Positions 43,303-52,080 of a DNA stretch of 64,000 bases are shown piece after piece. Position 1 is the first letter of the stretch. Each line of letters begins with the position of its first letter. The position numbers and the translations under genes were made by a program. This DNA is from Microbacterium sp. TNHR37B (GTDB taxonomy: Bacteria; Actinomycetota; Actinomycetes; Actinomycetales; Microbacteriaceae). A model generated the notes under the pieces. That model made no database searches and had not been told where the DNA came from. It was given only the letters and a program-made list of their open reading frames with translations. The stretch is taken from positions 1,302,001 through 1,366,000 of the forward strand of contig NZ_LQGV01000001.1 of the NCBI RefSeq assembly GCF_001620065.1, given 5' to 3'.

Positions 43303-44154
43303 TCAGGAGGTGACGCTGAGTGGAAGGGAAGAGGCGAGCTGCTGCATGAACCACACGAACCAGAACACGCCGATCAGGATCGACAGGACGATCGAGCCGA
43401 TCCACACCCACAGCGCAGCCATACCCGAACCGGTCTCCCGCTTGAGCACCACCGTGCGGCCGATGATGTAGACGCCAATCGACAGCGCCAAGGCGATGAA
43501 CGCGAAGGCCCAGTGGAACGGACGTGCCACGCCGCGCTTCTTGAGCTCCCGCCAGTCGAGGTAGGCGAACACGATCGACGCAGCCAGGAACACGTAGCTC
43601 AGGAGCGACAGGCCGAGAACCCCGCCCGTCCACTGCAGCATCGCGGCCACGGCCTCGCTGCCGGCCGCACTGTTGGGCGAGACGCTCTCCATCGAGACGA
43701 GCGCGTCGACGTAGCCGTTCCAGTCGATGAAGAACAGCGAGAACACCGGCAGGGTCGACGCGACGATGCACAGGTAGATCCAGAGGGTGTTCGTGTTCGC
43801 GCCCGGGGCCGACGGTCCCGTCGCCACGGCCGGGGCGGCCGCGTAGCCCTGCGAGGGATAGCCGCCCTGGGGATAGCCGCCCTCCTGGGAGGGGTAGCCG
43901 CCGGACGACGGATACGCGGGCGTCGTAGCGGCGTACGGGGGTGCCGCCGGGGCTGCCGGTGCCGCGCTTCCCGGCTCTGCGACCGGCGCGTACTCACCGA
44001 AGCGGGGCCGCTCGGGGGCGGCGGGGGTGGCCGGCGCGGAGGACGCCGCCGCAGCGGGGGAAGCCGTCGTGTGCTCGGTCCACCGGGAGCCGTCCCACCA
44101 GCGGGTGCGGCTCGCGTCGGCGGGGTCGGGGTACCATCCGGCGGGGGTGCTCAT
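43303..44154 (-). CDS. DUF2510 membrane protein
   Basis: A 283-residue protein starting with the DUF2510 motif (GWYPDP near residues 6-11, then RWWDGSRWTEHT). A Pro/Ala/Gly/Tyr-rich linker follows, then four hydrophobic helices in the C-terminal half. This is a common actinobacterial layout of unknown function. The ATG overlaps the pncA stop by 4 bases, so the two are co-transcribed. Confidence 0.8.
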   Translation of the reverse strand: MSTPAGWYPDPADASRTRWWDGSRWTEHTTASPAAAASSAPATPAAPERPRFGEYAPVAEPGSAAPAAPAAPPYAATTPAYPSSGGYPSQEGGYPQGGYPSQGYAAAPAVATGPSAPGANTNTLWIYLCIVASTLPVFSLFFIDWNGYVDALVSMESVSPNSAAGSEAVAAMLQWTGGVLGLSLLSYVFLAASIVFAYLDWRELKKRGVARPFHWAFAFIALALSIGVYIIGRTVVLKRETGSGMAALWVWIGSIVLSILIGVFWFVWFMQQLASSLPLSVTS

Positions 44155-44732
44155 GACGTGCTCTCCTGGAGTTCGGCGCCCGAGTGGGCGAGTTCGGCAA
44201 GGGCGGCATCGCTGGAGTCGGGGGCGACTCCGGCGACGAGGTCGGTCAGCACTCTCACGTGCCGGCCGTGGGCGATCGCATCCAGCGCCGAGGCGCGGAC
44301 GCAGTAGTCGGTGGCGATCCCGGTGACATCCACATCGGTCACGCCGTGCGCGGTCAGCAGGTCGGCGACGGTCTCCCCGTCGTCGGTGACGCCTTCGAAG
44401 AGCGAGTAGGCGGGGACGCCCTGCCCCTTCTTCACGTGATGCGTGACGGCCGAGGTGTCGAGCCCGGGATCGTACTCCGCGCCCTCGGTCCCGGCGACGC
44501 AGTGCACGGGCCAGGAATCGACGAAGTCGGGCTGGCCGTCGGCGAAATGGCCGCCGTTGTCGTTGTCGCCGTCGTGCCAGTCGCGCGAGGCGATGACGAG
44601 GGCGTAGTCGTCGCGGTGCGCTACCAGGAAGCGCGAGACCCCTACGGCGACCGCGTCACCTCCATCGACGCCGAGCGCTCCGCCCTCGGTGAAGTCGTTC
44701 TGAACGTCGACGATGAACAGGGCCCTGGTCAT
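44151..44732 (-). CDS. pncA: Nicotinamidase PncA
   Basis: A 193-residue cysteine-hydrolase-fold enzyme with the PncA triad and metal site. Asp is in FIVDVQNDF, metal ligands in SRDWHDGDN with a following His, Lys in HVKKGQG, and the nucleophile Cys in GIATDYCVRAS. It converts nicotinamide to nicotinate in NAD salvage and activates pyrazinamide in mycobacteria. The length is normal. It lies between an MMPL transporter gene and the DUF2510 gene. Confidence 0.95.
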   Translation of the reverse strand: MTRALFIVDVQNDFTEGGALGVDGGDAVAVGVSRFLVAHRDDYALVIASRDWHDGDNDNGGHFADGQPDFVDSWPVHCVAGTEGAEYDPGLDTSAVTHHVKKGQGVPAYSLFEGVTDDGETVADLLTAHGVTDVDVTGIATDYCVRASALDAIAHGRHVRVLTDLVAGVAPDSSDAALAELAHSGAELQESTS

Positions 44733-44759
44733 ACATCGAGCGTATCCCCTCGGGGCGGC

Positions 44760-47057
44760 TCACGACTCCGGGGTCTGCTCCCGTTGGCGGCGCAGCGAGC
44801 GCCGCGTCGCCGTGGGGGCGACCGCGACGTCGGACTCCGGAGCGTCGAGAGCGCCCGGCTCGGCCTTCCCTGCGGGACGAGCATCGACGCGGGACAGGCG
44901 CGAGGGCCACCAGATCGCCCGGCCGATGTCGTACGAGATGGCCGGCACCAGGAGCGACCGCACCACGAACGTGTCGAGCAGCACACCGAAGGCCACGATG
45001 AACGCGATCTGGGCGAGGAAGAGGATCGGGATCACGCCGAGGGCCGCGAACGTGGCGGCGAGGACCAATCCAGCCGAGGTGATGACGCCACCGGTCGCCA
45101 CGAGGCCCCGGAGGATTCCGGGTCTCGTGCCGTGGCCGAGCGACTCCTCCCGGACTCTCGACATCAGGAAGATGTTGTAGTCCACCCCGAGCGCGACGAG
45201 GAACACGAAGCCGTAGAGCGGCACGGCGGGATCAGCGCCGGGGAACTGGAACAGGTGATCGAAGACGAGGGCGCTGACTCCGAGGGCGGCGCCGAACGAC
45301 ACGATGACGCTCAGGATGAGCAGCACGGGCGCGAGGACCGCACGCAGCAACAGCATCAGGATGAGCATGATCACCACGAGGATGACGGGGATGATCACCG
45401 TGCGATCGCGGATGGAGGTGTCATTGGTGTCGAGGTCGACGGCCGTGGTGCCCCCGACGAAGGCGACGTCCGCGCCCCACGCCTCCGCGAAGTCGGCACG
45501 GATCTCCCGGATCGTCTCCTCCGCCTGCAGCGAGTCGGCCTCGTCGGCCAGCGTCGCGATGAGGAGGACGTCGCCCTCGGAGACGGTCGGTGCGGGAGCC
45601 GCCGCTCCGGGAGGCCCGGCCGCGGCGTAGACGGGCTCGCCGTCCTCGACCGTCACGCCGACCTGGCCGGCGGCGGAGTCGGCCGACGCCGCAGCGATCG
45701 AGTCGATCCCCTCGGCCCTGGTCAGCACGTCGACGGCCTCGGCGACCCGCGCCTCGGGAACGATCACGTAGGCAGGACTCCCCGATCCGGCCGGGAAGTG
45801 CTCGGCGAGGGCGTCCTGCCCGTCGCGGGCTTCGCTGGCGCCGAGCACCAGGTCGCTGGAAGGGACGCCATCCGCCTTCAGCTGAAGGACGCCGACCGAC
45901 GCAGCCAGGAGCACGACGGTGCAGATGATCCACGTCGCTCGCGCGTGGCGGGCCACGAAGCGTGCCTGGCGCGCCCACACGCCGCGCACCGGCTGGGTGA
46001 GGTCATCGGGCAGGTCGATCGCCCCGCTCTTCGGGATGAACGGCCAGAACGCCACGCGGCCGAAGAGGGCCAGGAGCGCCGGGAGGAACGTGAGGGCCGA
46101 CAACACCGAGAAGGCGATCCCGATCGACGCGATGGGGCCGAGGGCGCGATTGCTGGCGAGGTCGCTCAGGAGGAGGCAGAGAAGTCCCGCGATGACCGTG
46201 CCGCCCGATGCCAGAATCGGCTCGAACGCCCCCTTCCACGCGGCCTTCGTCGCAGGCCACCGGGGCAGGCCGGCACCGATCGCCTCACGGAACCGGGCCA
46301 CGTAGAGGAGCGCATAGTCCGTGGCCGCACCGATCACGAGGATGAAGAGGATCCCCTGCACCTGCCCGTTCAACACCACGATGCCCGCCTTCGCGAGCCA
46401 CCACACCGTCAGCAACGCGACGCAGAGAGCGAAGGTCGACGTCAGCAGCACGAGCACGGGAAGAAGCGGTGAGCGGTAGACGACGATCAGGATCACGAAC
46501 ACGGCGGCCAGCGCCACGATCAGGAGCAGTCCGTCGATGCCGAGGAACCCCTTGACGAGATCGGCGGTGAATCCTGCCGGGCCGGTCACCCATGCATCCA
46601 CCCCCGCGGCGACCTCCTCCTGCACGAGCGAACGGATATCTTCGACGATCTCGCGCACCTCGCCGTCGGCGTCGATGGGCACGAACAACTGCACCGCTTC
46701 GCCGTCTTCCGAGGCGATCGGCGGCGAGACCTCCCCCACTCCCGGGAGCTTCGCGATCTGATCGGCGATGCCGGTGAGGTCGGCCAGCTGCGCGTCATCG
46801 AGCTTCCGATCGGAGGCGAACACCACGACGGCGGGAATCGTGTCGTCACCCAGGAACTCACCGAGACGCTCCTGCACCTGCGTGGCCTCAGCACTGGCGG
46901 GGAGGAAGCTCGACTGGTCGTTGGTGGCGACCTCGTCGACCTTGCCGAAGTAGGGCCCGCCGACCGAACCGCCGACCAGCCAGATCAGCACGAGCACCAC
47001 CGGGATCCCGATCCGCACCCAGCGAGTCGGGAGGCGGTCGGCGCGCGAAGAAGTCAT
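44760..47057 (-). CDS. MMPL-family RND transporter
   Basis: A 765-residue membrane protein with a duplicated RND layout. Helix 1 precedes a large periplasmic-side loop (SSFLPASAEATQVQERLG) and a five-helix bundle containing GAATDYALLYVARFRE. The second half repeats this, with ALGVDYNIFLMSRVREE. The GxxxDY motifs are the proton-relay signature of MMPL proteins, which export lipids or drugs in actinobacteria. The C-terminal tail is short and charged. The substrate is unknown. Confidence 0.92.
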   Translation of the reverse strand: MTSSRADRLPTRWVRIGIPVVLVLIWLVGGSVGGPYFGKVDEVATNDQSSFLPASAEATQVQERLGEFLGDDTIPAVVVFASDRKLDDAQLADLTGIADQIAKLPGVGEVSPPIASEDGEAVQLFVPIDADGEVREIVEDIRSLVQEEVAAGVDAWVTGPAGFTADLVKGFLGIDGLLLIVALAAVFVILIVVYRSPLLPVLVLLTSTFALCVALLTVWWLAKAGIVVLNGQVQGILFILVIGAATDYALLYVARFREAIGAGLPRWPATKAAWKGAFEPILASGGTVIAGLLCLLLSDLASNRALGPIASIGIAFSVLSALTFLPALLALFGRVAFWPFIPKSGAIDLPDDLTQPVRGVWARQARFVARHARATWIICTVVLLAASVGVLQLKADGVPSSDLVLGASEARDGQDALAEHFPAGSGSPAYVIVPEARVAEAVDVLTRAEGIDSIAAASADSAAGQVGVTVEDGEPVYAAAGPPGAAAPAPTVSEGDVLLIATLADEADSLQAEETIREIRADFAEAWGADVAFVGGTTAVDLDTNDTSIRDRTVIIPVILVVIMLILMLLLRAVLAPVLLILSVIVSFGAALGVSALVFDHLFQFPGADPAVPLYGFVFLVALGVDYNIFLMSRVREESLGHGTRPGILRGLVATGGVITSAGLVLAATFAALGVIPILFLAQIAFIVAFGVLLDTFVVRSLLVPAISYDIGRAIWWPSRLSRVDARPAGKAEPGALDAPESDVAVAPTATRRSLRRQREQTPES

Positions 47058-47134
47058 ATCGCTAGCTTATCTAGCAAAATATCCGCGCGCGACCCCGTTC
47101 TGAGCCAGACGCGGCGCGCTCGTGCGATCGGAGG

Positions 47135-47524
47135 TCAACGGAGGAAGATCAGCACCCACGACAGAACGAGGGTGGCGACCCCCAGTGCCACCGCCGCACC
47201 GGCCGCCCACAGGACGGGGACCAGACCCGGCGGACGGCGAGTGAGGCGCATCCGGTCTCGCCAGCCGTGGCGATACCAGAGCGGAACCCGGTCGCGGCCG
47301 TCGAGCGCCGACGCCTCGGAGGGGGTCAGCTGCGCACTGTTGGCGTCGCCGTCTCCGTCGTACCAGCGAACGGTCGCGCCCGACTCCTCGTGGTCGACCC
47401 AGCCGTCGGCCGGGAGCCACGTGCCGTCGGCGGCCCACAGGATGACGGCCACGATCAGCAGGAGCGCGCCGACACCGAATCCCAGCCAGGAGAAGATCTC
47501 GACGACGGCATCCAGCGCGTTCAC
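47135..47524 (-). CDS. Small membrane protein with central soluble domain
   Basis: A 129-residue protein from GTG 47524, preceded by GGGAGG. Helix 1 (LGFGVGALLLIVAVILWAA) is followed by ~60 residues of soluble domain (GWVDHEESGATVRWYDGDGD) and helix 2 (VLWAAGAAVALGVATLVLSWVLIF). Unknown function. It ends 22 bases before the tRNA-Thr gene, transcribed from the same strand. Confidence 0.6.
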   Translation of the reverse strand: MNALDAVVEIFSWLGFGVGALLLIVAVILWAADGTWLPADGWVDHEESGATVRWYDGDGDANSAQLTPSEASALDGRDRVPLWYRHGWRDRMRLTRRPPGLVPVLWAAGAAVALGVATLVLSWVLIFLR

Positions 47525-47545
47525 GCGGCCTCCCGAGAAGTGCGG

Positions 47546-47618
47546 AGCCACCTAAGGGAATCGAACCCTTGACCTATTCATTACGAGTGAATCGCTCTGC
47601 CGTCTGAGCTAAGGTGGC
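47546..47618 (-). tRNA. tRNA-Thr (anticodon CGT)
   Basis: The minus-strand sequence folds as a 73-base tRNA. The acceptor arm pairs GCCACCT with AGGTGGC, the D-arm contains TAGCTCAGACGGCAGAGC, the anticodon loop ACTCGTAAT has anticodon CGT, and the T-arm contains AGGGTTCGATTCCCT. The CCA end is not encoded. The product reads ACG. Confidence 0.96.
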
Positions 47619-47833
47619 GCGTGCTCTGCTCGCGCATGCACGATCAACGATCTTACAGGGTCGACGGTGATGCTGCGAACCTCGCCCGTACGACGCCCGG
47701 TGTCGGCGTGTTACGACCGATTCCTCGCGGGCACACGGCGCCCCGTACGGTCGTCGAGGCACCGCGATGACGCGAGCGCGGTTCCTCGCGTTCGACGGCG
47801 CCGCGTGGCCCCCGACCCACGAGGAGCACCACG

Positions 47834-48736
47834 ATGTCCGCCAAGATCCTGAAGACCGCCGCCCTGACCCTTCCGCTCACACTCCTGCTGAGCGCCTGCG
47901 CCACCGGCGCCCCCGCGCCCGGCGGTTCGGGGAACGCCGACGCTGCACCCGAGACAGTCAAGATCGGCGTCGTGGGGGCCGGCGACCCGTACTGGAAGAC
48001 GTACGTCGACGCGGCCGCCGACGCAGGGATCACCGTGGATCTCGTGGACTTCAGCGAGTACACGCAGCCGAACCCGGCTCTGTCAGCCGGTGAACTGGAC
48101 CTCAACCAGTTCCAGCACATCATCTACCTCGCCACCTACAACGTGCAGGCCGGCGACGACCTCGTCCCGATCGGCTCGACCGCGATCTACCCGCTCGGGC
48201 TCTACTCGCAGAAGTACGACTCCGTCGCCGACATCCCCGCCGGCGAGACGGTCGCCGTGCCCAACGACGAGTCGAACCAGGCGCGCGGGCTCCTCGTGCT
48301 GCAGTCCGCCGGGCTCGTGAAGCTGAAGGACGGCGGCTCGACGCTCTCCACCGTCGCCGACGTGCTGGACGGATCGAAGGTCAAGGTCGAGGCCATGGAC
48401 GCCGCGTTCACCGCCACCTCGCTGCCCGACGTGGCGGCCGCGATCATCAACAACGACTTCGTCAAGGACGCGGGGCTCAGCTTCGACGACGCGATCGCCA
48501 CCGATGACCCGTCAGACCCCTCCGCCTTCCCGTACATCAACATCTTCGCGGCGCGTGCGGAGGACGCCGACAACCCCACCTACGCGAAGCTCGTCGAGAT
48601 CTACCAGAACACTCAGGCCGTCCTCGACGGGGCCGACGAGGCCTCCGGCGGCACCGCGGAGTTCGTCAAGACGCCCGCCGCCGACCTCGTGACCTCTCTG
48701 CACGACGTCGAAGCCGACATCCGCGACAACCAGTGA
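47834..48736 (+). CDS. metQ: MetQ, methionine ABC transporter substrate-binding lipoprotein
   Basis: A 300-residue NlpA/MetQ lipoprotein. The signal peptide ends LLLSAC (lipobox) near residue 22, and the binding domain starts VKIGVVGAGDPYWKTY. Family segments visible are QHIIYLATYN, YSQKYDSVADIPAGETVAVPNDESNQARGLLVLQSAGLV and FPYINIFAARAED. It delivers methionine to the MetNI permease. GAGGAGC upstream of ATG 47834 sets the start. It is first in the metQ-metN-metI operon and separated from metN by a strong hairpin. Confidence 0.92.
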   Translation: MSAKILKTAALTLPLTLLLSACATGAPAPGGSGNADAAPETVKIGVVGAGDPYWKTYVDAAADAGITVDLVDFSEYTQPNPALSAGELDLNQFQHIIYLATYNVQAGDDLVPIGSTAIYPLGLYSQKYDSVADIPAGETVAVPNDESNQARGLLVLQSAGLVKLKDGGSTLSTVADVLDGSKVKVEAMDAAFTATSLPDVAAAIINNDFVKDAGLSFDDAIATDDPSDPSAFPYINIFAARAEDADNPTYAKLVEIYQNTQAVLDGADEASGGTAEFVKTPAADLVTSLHDVEADIRDNQ

Positions 48737-48742
48737 CACAAC

Positions 48743-48778
48743 CGTGTGCGGCCCGCTCCTCGGGGCGGGCCGCACACG
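48743..48778 (+). promoter_or_regulatory. Intercistronic 14-bp hairpin between metQ and metN
   Basis: CGTGTGCGGCCCGC pairs perfectly with GCGGGCCGCACACG around an 8-base loop, with no T-run. It lies between the metQ stop and the metN start. It could partly stop transcription or protect the metQ message from decay, giving more binding protein than transporter. Confidence 0.6.
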
Positions 48779-48791
48779 TCGGGAGTTCCCC

Positions 48792-49829
48792 ATGAGCGTG
48801 ATCCGCCTCTCCGGCGTCACCAAGACGTTCCCGCCGCCGCGCGCGGGAGCGTCGCCGACGACCGCCGTCGACGACGTCAGTCTGGAGGTCGAGGCCGGAT
48901 CCATCACCGGCATCATCGGCTATTCCGGCGCCGGCAAGTCCACCGTCCTCCGGCTCGTGAACGCACTGGAGACGCCGACCTCCGGCACCGTGGAGATCGA
49001 CGGGCGCGACATCACCGGGTTGCGGGAGCGGGAGCTGCGCGCTCTCCGCACCGACATCGGCATGATCTTCCAACAGTTCAACCTGTTCACGTCGAGAACG
49101 GTCGCGGGCAACGTCGCGTACCCGCTCGAGGTCGCCGGACGACGAAAGCGCGAGATCGCCGAGCGCGTGGATGAACTGCTGCGTTTCGTCGGCCTCGCCG
49201 ACAAAGCGCGCAGCTACCCCGAACAGCTTTCCGGAGGCCAGAAGCAACGCGTCGGCATCGCCCGCGCCCTCGCCACGAACCCCCGCATCCTCCTCGCCGA
49301 CGAGGCGACGAGCGCCCTCGACCCACAGACCACCCACGAGGTGCTCGACCTCCTCCGACGGGTGAACAGCGAACTCGGGGTGACGATCCTCGTCATCACT
49401 CACGAGATGGAGGTGATCCGAGCGATCGCCGATCGAGTGGTCGTCATGGAGGCGGGGCGCGTGATCGAAGACGGACCGGTCTTCGACGTCCTGTCCTCTC
49501 CCCGGGAGCCGGCGACTCGGCGATTCGTCGCGAGCATCATCGAGGAGACCCCCACCGGCGCCGCTCTCGCTGCGCTCCGCGCTCGCCATCCCGGTCGTAT
49601 CGTCACCGTCTCACTCCGCGACGGCGACGTGTCGCAGGCCGACGTCTTCGCCGCGCTGCAGCGCAATGACGTGCGCTTCGAGCTGATCCACGGCGGCATC
49701 AACGACATCGGTGGCCGGGTGTTCGGCCACCTCACCCTCTCGCTCACCGGCGACGCCGAAGCGGTCGAACGGGGAGTCGCCGCGGCCCACGCCATCGCCC
49801 CGCTCATCGAGGAGGACGTCCGTGGATAG
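48792..49829 (+). CDS. metN: MetN, methionine ABC transporter ATPase
   Basis: A 345-residue ABC ATPase with Walker A GYSGAGKST, Q-loop FQQFNLF, signature LSGGQKQRVGIARAL, Walker B ILLADEATSALD and switch His in ITHEM. The C-terminal NIL/ACT-type domain (VSLRDGDVSQADVFAALQRNDVRFELIHGGI) is the MetN regulatory domain that binds methionine and shuts transport down. ATG 48792 lies after GGGAG. It overlaps metI by 8 bases. Confidence 0.94.
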   Translation: MSVIRLSGVTKTFPPPRAGASPTTAVDDVSLEVEAGSITGIIGYSGAGKSTVLRLVNALETPTSGTVEIDGRDITGLRERELRALRTDIGMIFQQFNLFTSRTVAGNVAYPLEVAGRRKREIAERVDELLRFVGLADKARSYPEQLSGGQKQRVGIARALATNPRILLADEATSALDPQTTHEVLDLLRRVNSELGVTILVITHEMEVIRAIADRVVVMEAGRVIEDGPVFDVLSSPREPATRRFVASIIEETPTGAALAALRARHPGRIVTVSLRDGDVSQADVFAALQRNDVRFELIHGGINDIGGRVFGHLTLSLTGDAEAVERGVAAAHAIAPLIEEDVRG

Positions 49830-50481
49830 GCTCATCGATCTTCTCCCGCAGCTGTGGCCGGCGACCTTCGAGACGCTGTACGTCGCCACCTTCGCCCTCG
49901 TGTTCGGCGGCCTGCTGGGGCTTCTCCTCGGGATCCTGCTCTACGCCACCCGGCCGGGGAGTCTCTTCCCGAACGCTCCCGTGTTCACGGTGCTGAACGT
50001 GATCGTCAACGTGTTCCGTCCGATCCCCTTCGTCATCCTGTTGATGGCCGTGCAGCCGCTCGCCCGCGGCATCGGCATCCCCGGAATCGGTCCGAACTTC
50101 GCGATCTTCGCCATCACGATCGCGTCGCTGTTCGCCATCAGCCGCATCGTCGAGCAGAACCTCATCACGGTGCAGCCGGGGATCATCGAGGCCGCCCGCG
50201 CCGCCGGCGCCTCGCGCGCACGCATCCTGTTCCGACTCGTTCCCCGCGAAGCTCTCGGCCCGCTGATCCTCGGCTACACGTTCGTGGTCGTCGCACTCGT
50301 CGACATGACGACCATCGCCGGGGCCGTCGCTGCGGGCGGTCTGGGCGAGTTCGCGATCGTCTACGGCTTCAAGCAGTTCAACCCGTGGGTGACCTGGGCC
50401 GCCGTGCTGGTGATCGTCGTCATCGTGCAGGTGGTGCAGTTCCTCGGAAACGGGCTGGCGCGCCGCGTCCTGCGCCGCTGA
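49822..50481 (+). CDS. metI: MetI, methionine ABC transporter permease
   Basis: A 219-residue permease with about five helices and the cytoplasmic EAA loop (EAARAAGASRARILFRLVPREA) that contacts MetN. VDMTTIAGAVAAGGLG is the typical C-terminal part. The start is GTG 49822 inside the end of metN, and upstream in-frame codons belong to the metN shadow. It forms the pore of the methionine importer and ends convergent to the peptidase gene. Confidence 0.92.
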   Translation: MDRLIDLLPQLWPATFETLYVATFALVFGGLLGLLLGILLYATRPGSLFPNAPVFTVLNVIVNVFRPIPFVILLMAVQPLARGIGIPGIGPNFAIFAITIASLFAISRIVEQNLITVQPGIIEAARAAGASRARILFRLVPREALGPLILGYTFVVVALVDMTTIAGAVAAGGLGEFAIVYGFKQFNPWVTWAAVLVIVVIVQVVQFLGNGLARRVLRR

Positions 50482-50508
50482 CGGCGGCAGGCGGTGCGAG
50501 CGGCGGGG

Positions 50509-52080
50509 TCACTCGCACCGCAGGCCGTCGGCGGGAACCGTCCCGGTCACGAAGTAGTCGACCACCGCGTCGTCGACGCAGTCGTTCCCCTTGTTGAAGC
50601 CGGTGTGTCCCTCGCCGACCCGCGTGACGAGCACCCCCGAGGACAGCTGCTCGGCGAGGGAGACGGACCACTCGTACGGCGTCGCGGGGTCGTTCGTCGT
50701 CCCGATCACGACGATGGGCTCAGCACCCTCGGCGGTGATGCGCTCGCGCACTCCGGTGGGAGGAGCGGGCCACTGCTCGCAGACGTCGACGCCCTGCCAG
50801 TACGGGGCGATCGTCGGGGCCTTCTCCTTCACCAGCGCGTCGGCGGCGTCCTGGTCTGCCTGCGAGGTGTCGACGGGGTAGTCCATGCAGTTGTAGGCAC
50901 GGAAGGCCTCGGCAGAGTTGTCGGAGTAGGTGCCGTCCGCGTTCCGTCCGTAATAGAAGTCGGCCAGGAGGAATGCCGTCTGGGGGTCACCGGACAGCGC
51001 CTGGTCGAGCGCCATCGTGAGGTAGGTCCAGCTCTCCTGCGAGTAGAGGGCAGCGATGATCGCGGTCATGAGGCTGTCGGCGCCGAGGCGTCGACCGTCG
51101 CTGTTCTGCAACGGCGTGCGATCCACGCTGGCCAGGAGCGTGCCGAGATCGGCCATCGCTTCGTCGACCGTTCCGCGGAACGGGCAGTCTCGTCCTTCCA
51201 GGCAGTCGGCCATGTATGCCCGGAGCGCCGACTCGAACCCGACGGCCTGGGTCGTCCCCACGTCGAGCCCCGAGATCGAGGGGTCGATCGCCCCGTCGAG
51301 GACCAGACGCCCGACGCGCTCGGGGAAGAGCTTCGCGTAGGTCGCACCGAGGAAGGTGCCGTAGGAGTAACCGAGGTAGTTCAGCTTCGCGTCGCCCAGC
51401 ACGCCGCGCAGCAGGTCGAGATCGCGGGCGGCGTTGTCGGTCGTGATGAACGGGAGGATGCCGTCGCTCCCCTTCACGCACGCGTCGACGAACTCCTTGT
51501 TCCGCGCGGTCAGCTCGTCCTCCCACCCGTCGCTTCCTCGCGGGTCGGCGGGGATGTCGAAGAGGTACGCGTCCATGTCGCGGGCGTCGAAGCACGTGAC
51601 CGCCGTCGAGCGCCCGACCCCACGGGGATCGAACCCGATGACGTCGTACTTCTTGGCCAGTTCGTCGCCGACCGCGAACGAGGCGCTGTCGGCAATCAGG
51701 TCGTATCCGCTCGATCCGGGTCCGCCCGGGTTGGTGAGGAGGGATCCGAGCGCAGCCCCGTCATCCGCCGCGCGACGGATCACCGCGAGTTCGATCTCGC
51801 CTCCTTCGGGATCGCTCCAGTCCAGCGGCGCCGACACCGTGGTGCAGTCGTAGGCGCCGCCGTCGGCACCCTTGCACTCGGACCAGTCCAGACGCTGCCC
51901 GTAGTACCTCTCGAATCCGGCCGGCACGCCCTCGAGGTTCGGGGACGAGCTGTTGCCGGGGCGCGGAACGGGCTGCGCGCCCTCGGTCTTGAGATCCCAC
52001 AGGACGCCGCAGCCGCTCACGGCGAGGGTGGCGACGACGAGTCCGGCAACGACGGTGGAGAGGCGGCGAGTGCGATTCAC
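50509..52080 (-). CDS. TAP-type alpha/beta-hydrolase (tripeptidyl aminopeptidase-like) lipoprotein
   Basis: A 523-residue exported hydrolase with lipobox LAVSGC near residue 24. The oxyanion segment LLTNPGGPGSSG and nucleophile GYSYGT belong to the alpha/beta-hydrolase core. The C-terminal TAP-like domain carries Asp in GTTNDPATPYEW and His in GEGHTGF. Four or more Cys in the cap (ADCLEGRDC, NCMDY) may form disulfides. The family trims peptides at the cell surface. The GTG start overlaps the holB stop (GTGA). Confidence 0.9.
   Translation of the reverse strand: MNRTRRLSTVVAGLVVATLAVSGCGVLWDLKTEGAQPVPRPGNSSSPNLEGVPAGFERYYGQRLDWSECKGADGGAYDCTTVSAPLDWSDPEGGEIELAVIRRAADDGAALGSLLTNPGGPGSSGYDLIADSASFAVGDELAKKYDVIGFDPRGVGRSTAVTCFDARDMDAYLFDIPADPRGSDGWEDELTARNKEFVDACVKGSDGILPFITTDNAARDLDLLRGVLGDAKLNYLGYSYGTFLGATYAKLFPERVGRLVLDGAIDPSISGLDVGTTQAVGFESALRAYMADCLEGRDCPFRGTVDEAMADLGTLLASVDRTPLQNSDGRRLGADSLMTAIIAALYSQESWTYLTMALDQALSGDPQTAFLLADFYYGRNADGTYSDNSAEAFRAYNCMDYPVDTSQADQDAADALVKEKAPTIAPYWQGVDVCEQWPAPPTGVRERITAEGAEPIVVIGTTNDPATPYEWSVSLAEQLSSGVLVTRVGEGHTGFNKGNDCVDDAVVDYFVTGTVPADGLRCE

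Noticed and set aside
44184..46472. 762-codon plus-strand frame opposite the MMPL gene
   Set aside because: Rich in Glu, Arg, His and Gly with no motifs, and antisense to a complete transporter.
47767..48093. Upstream frame overlapping the start of metQ
   Set aside because: Arg/Pro-rich frame in a different phase, overlapping an intact lipoprotein gene with its own ribosome-binding site.
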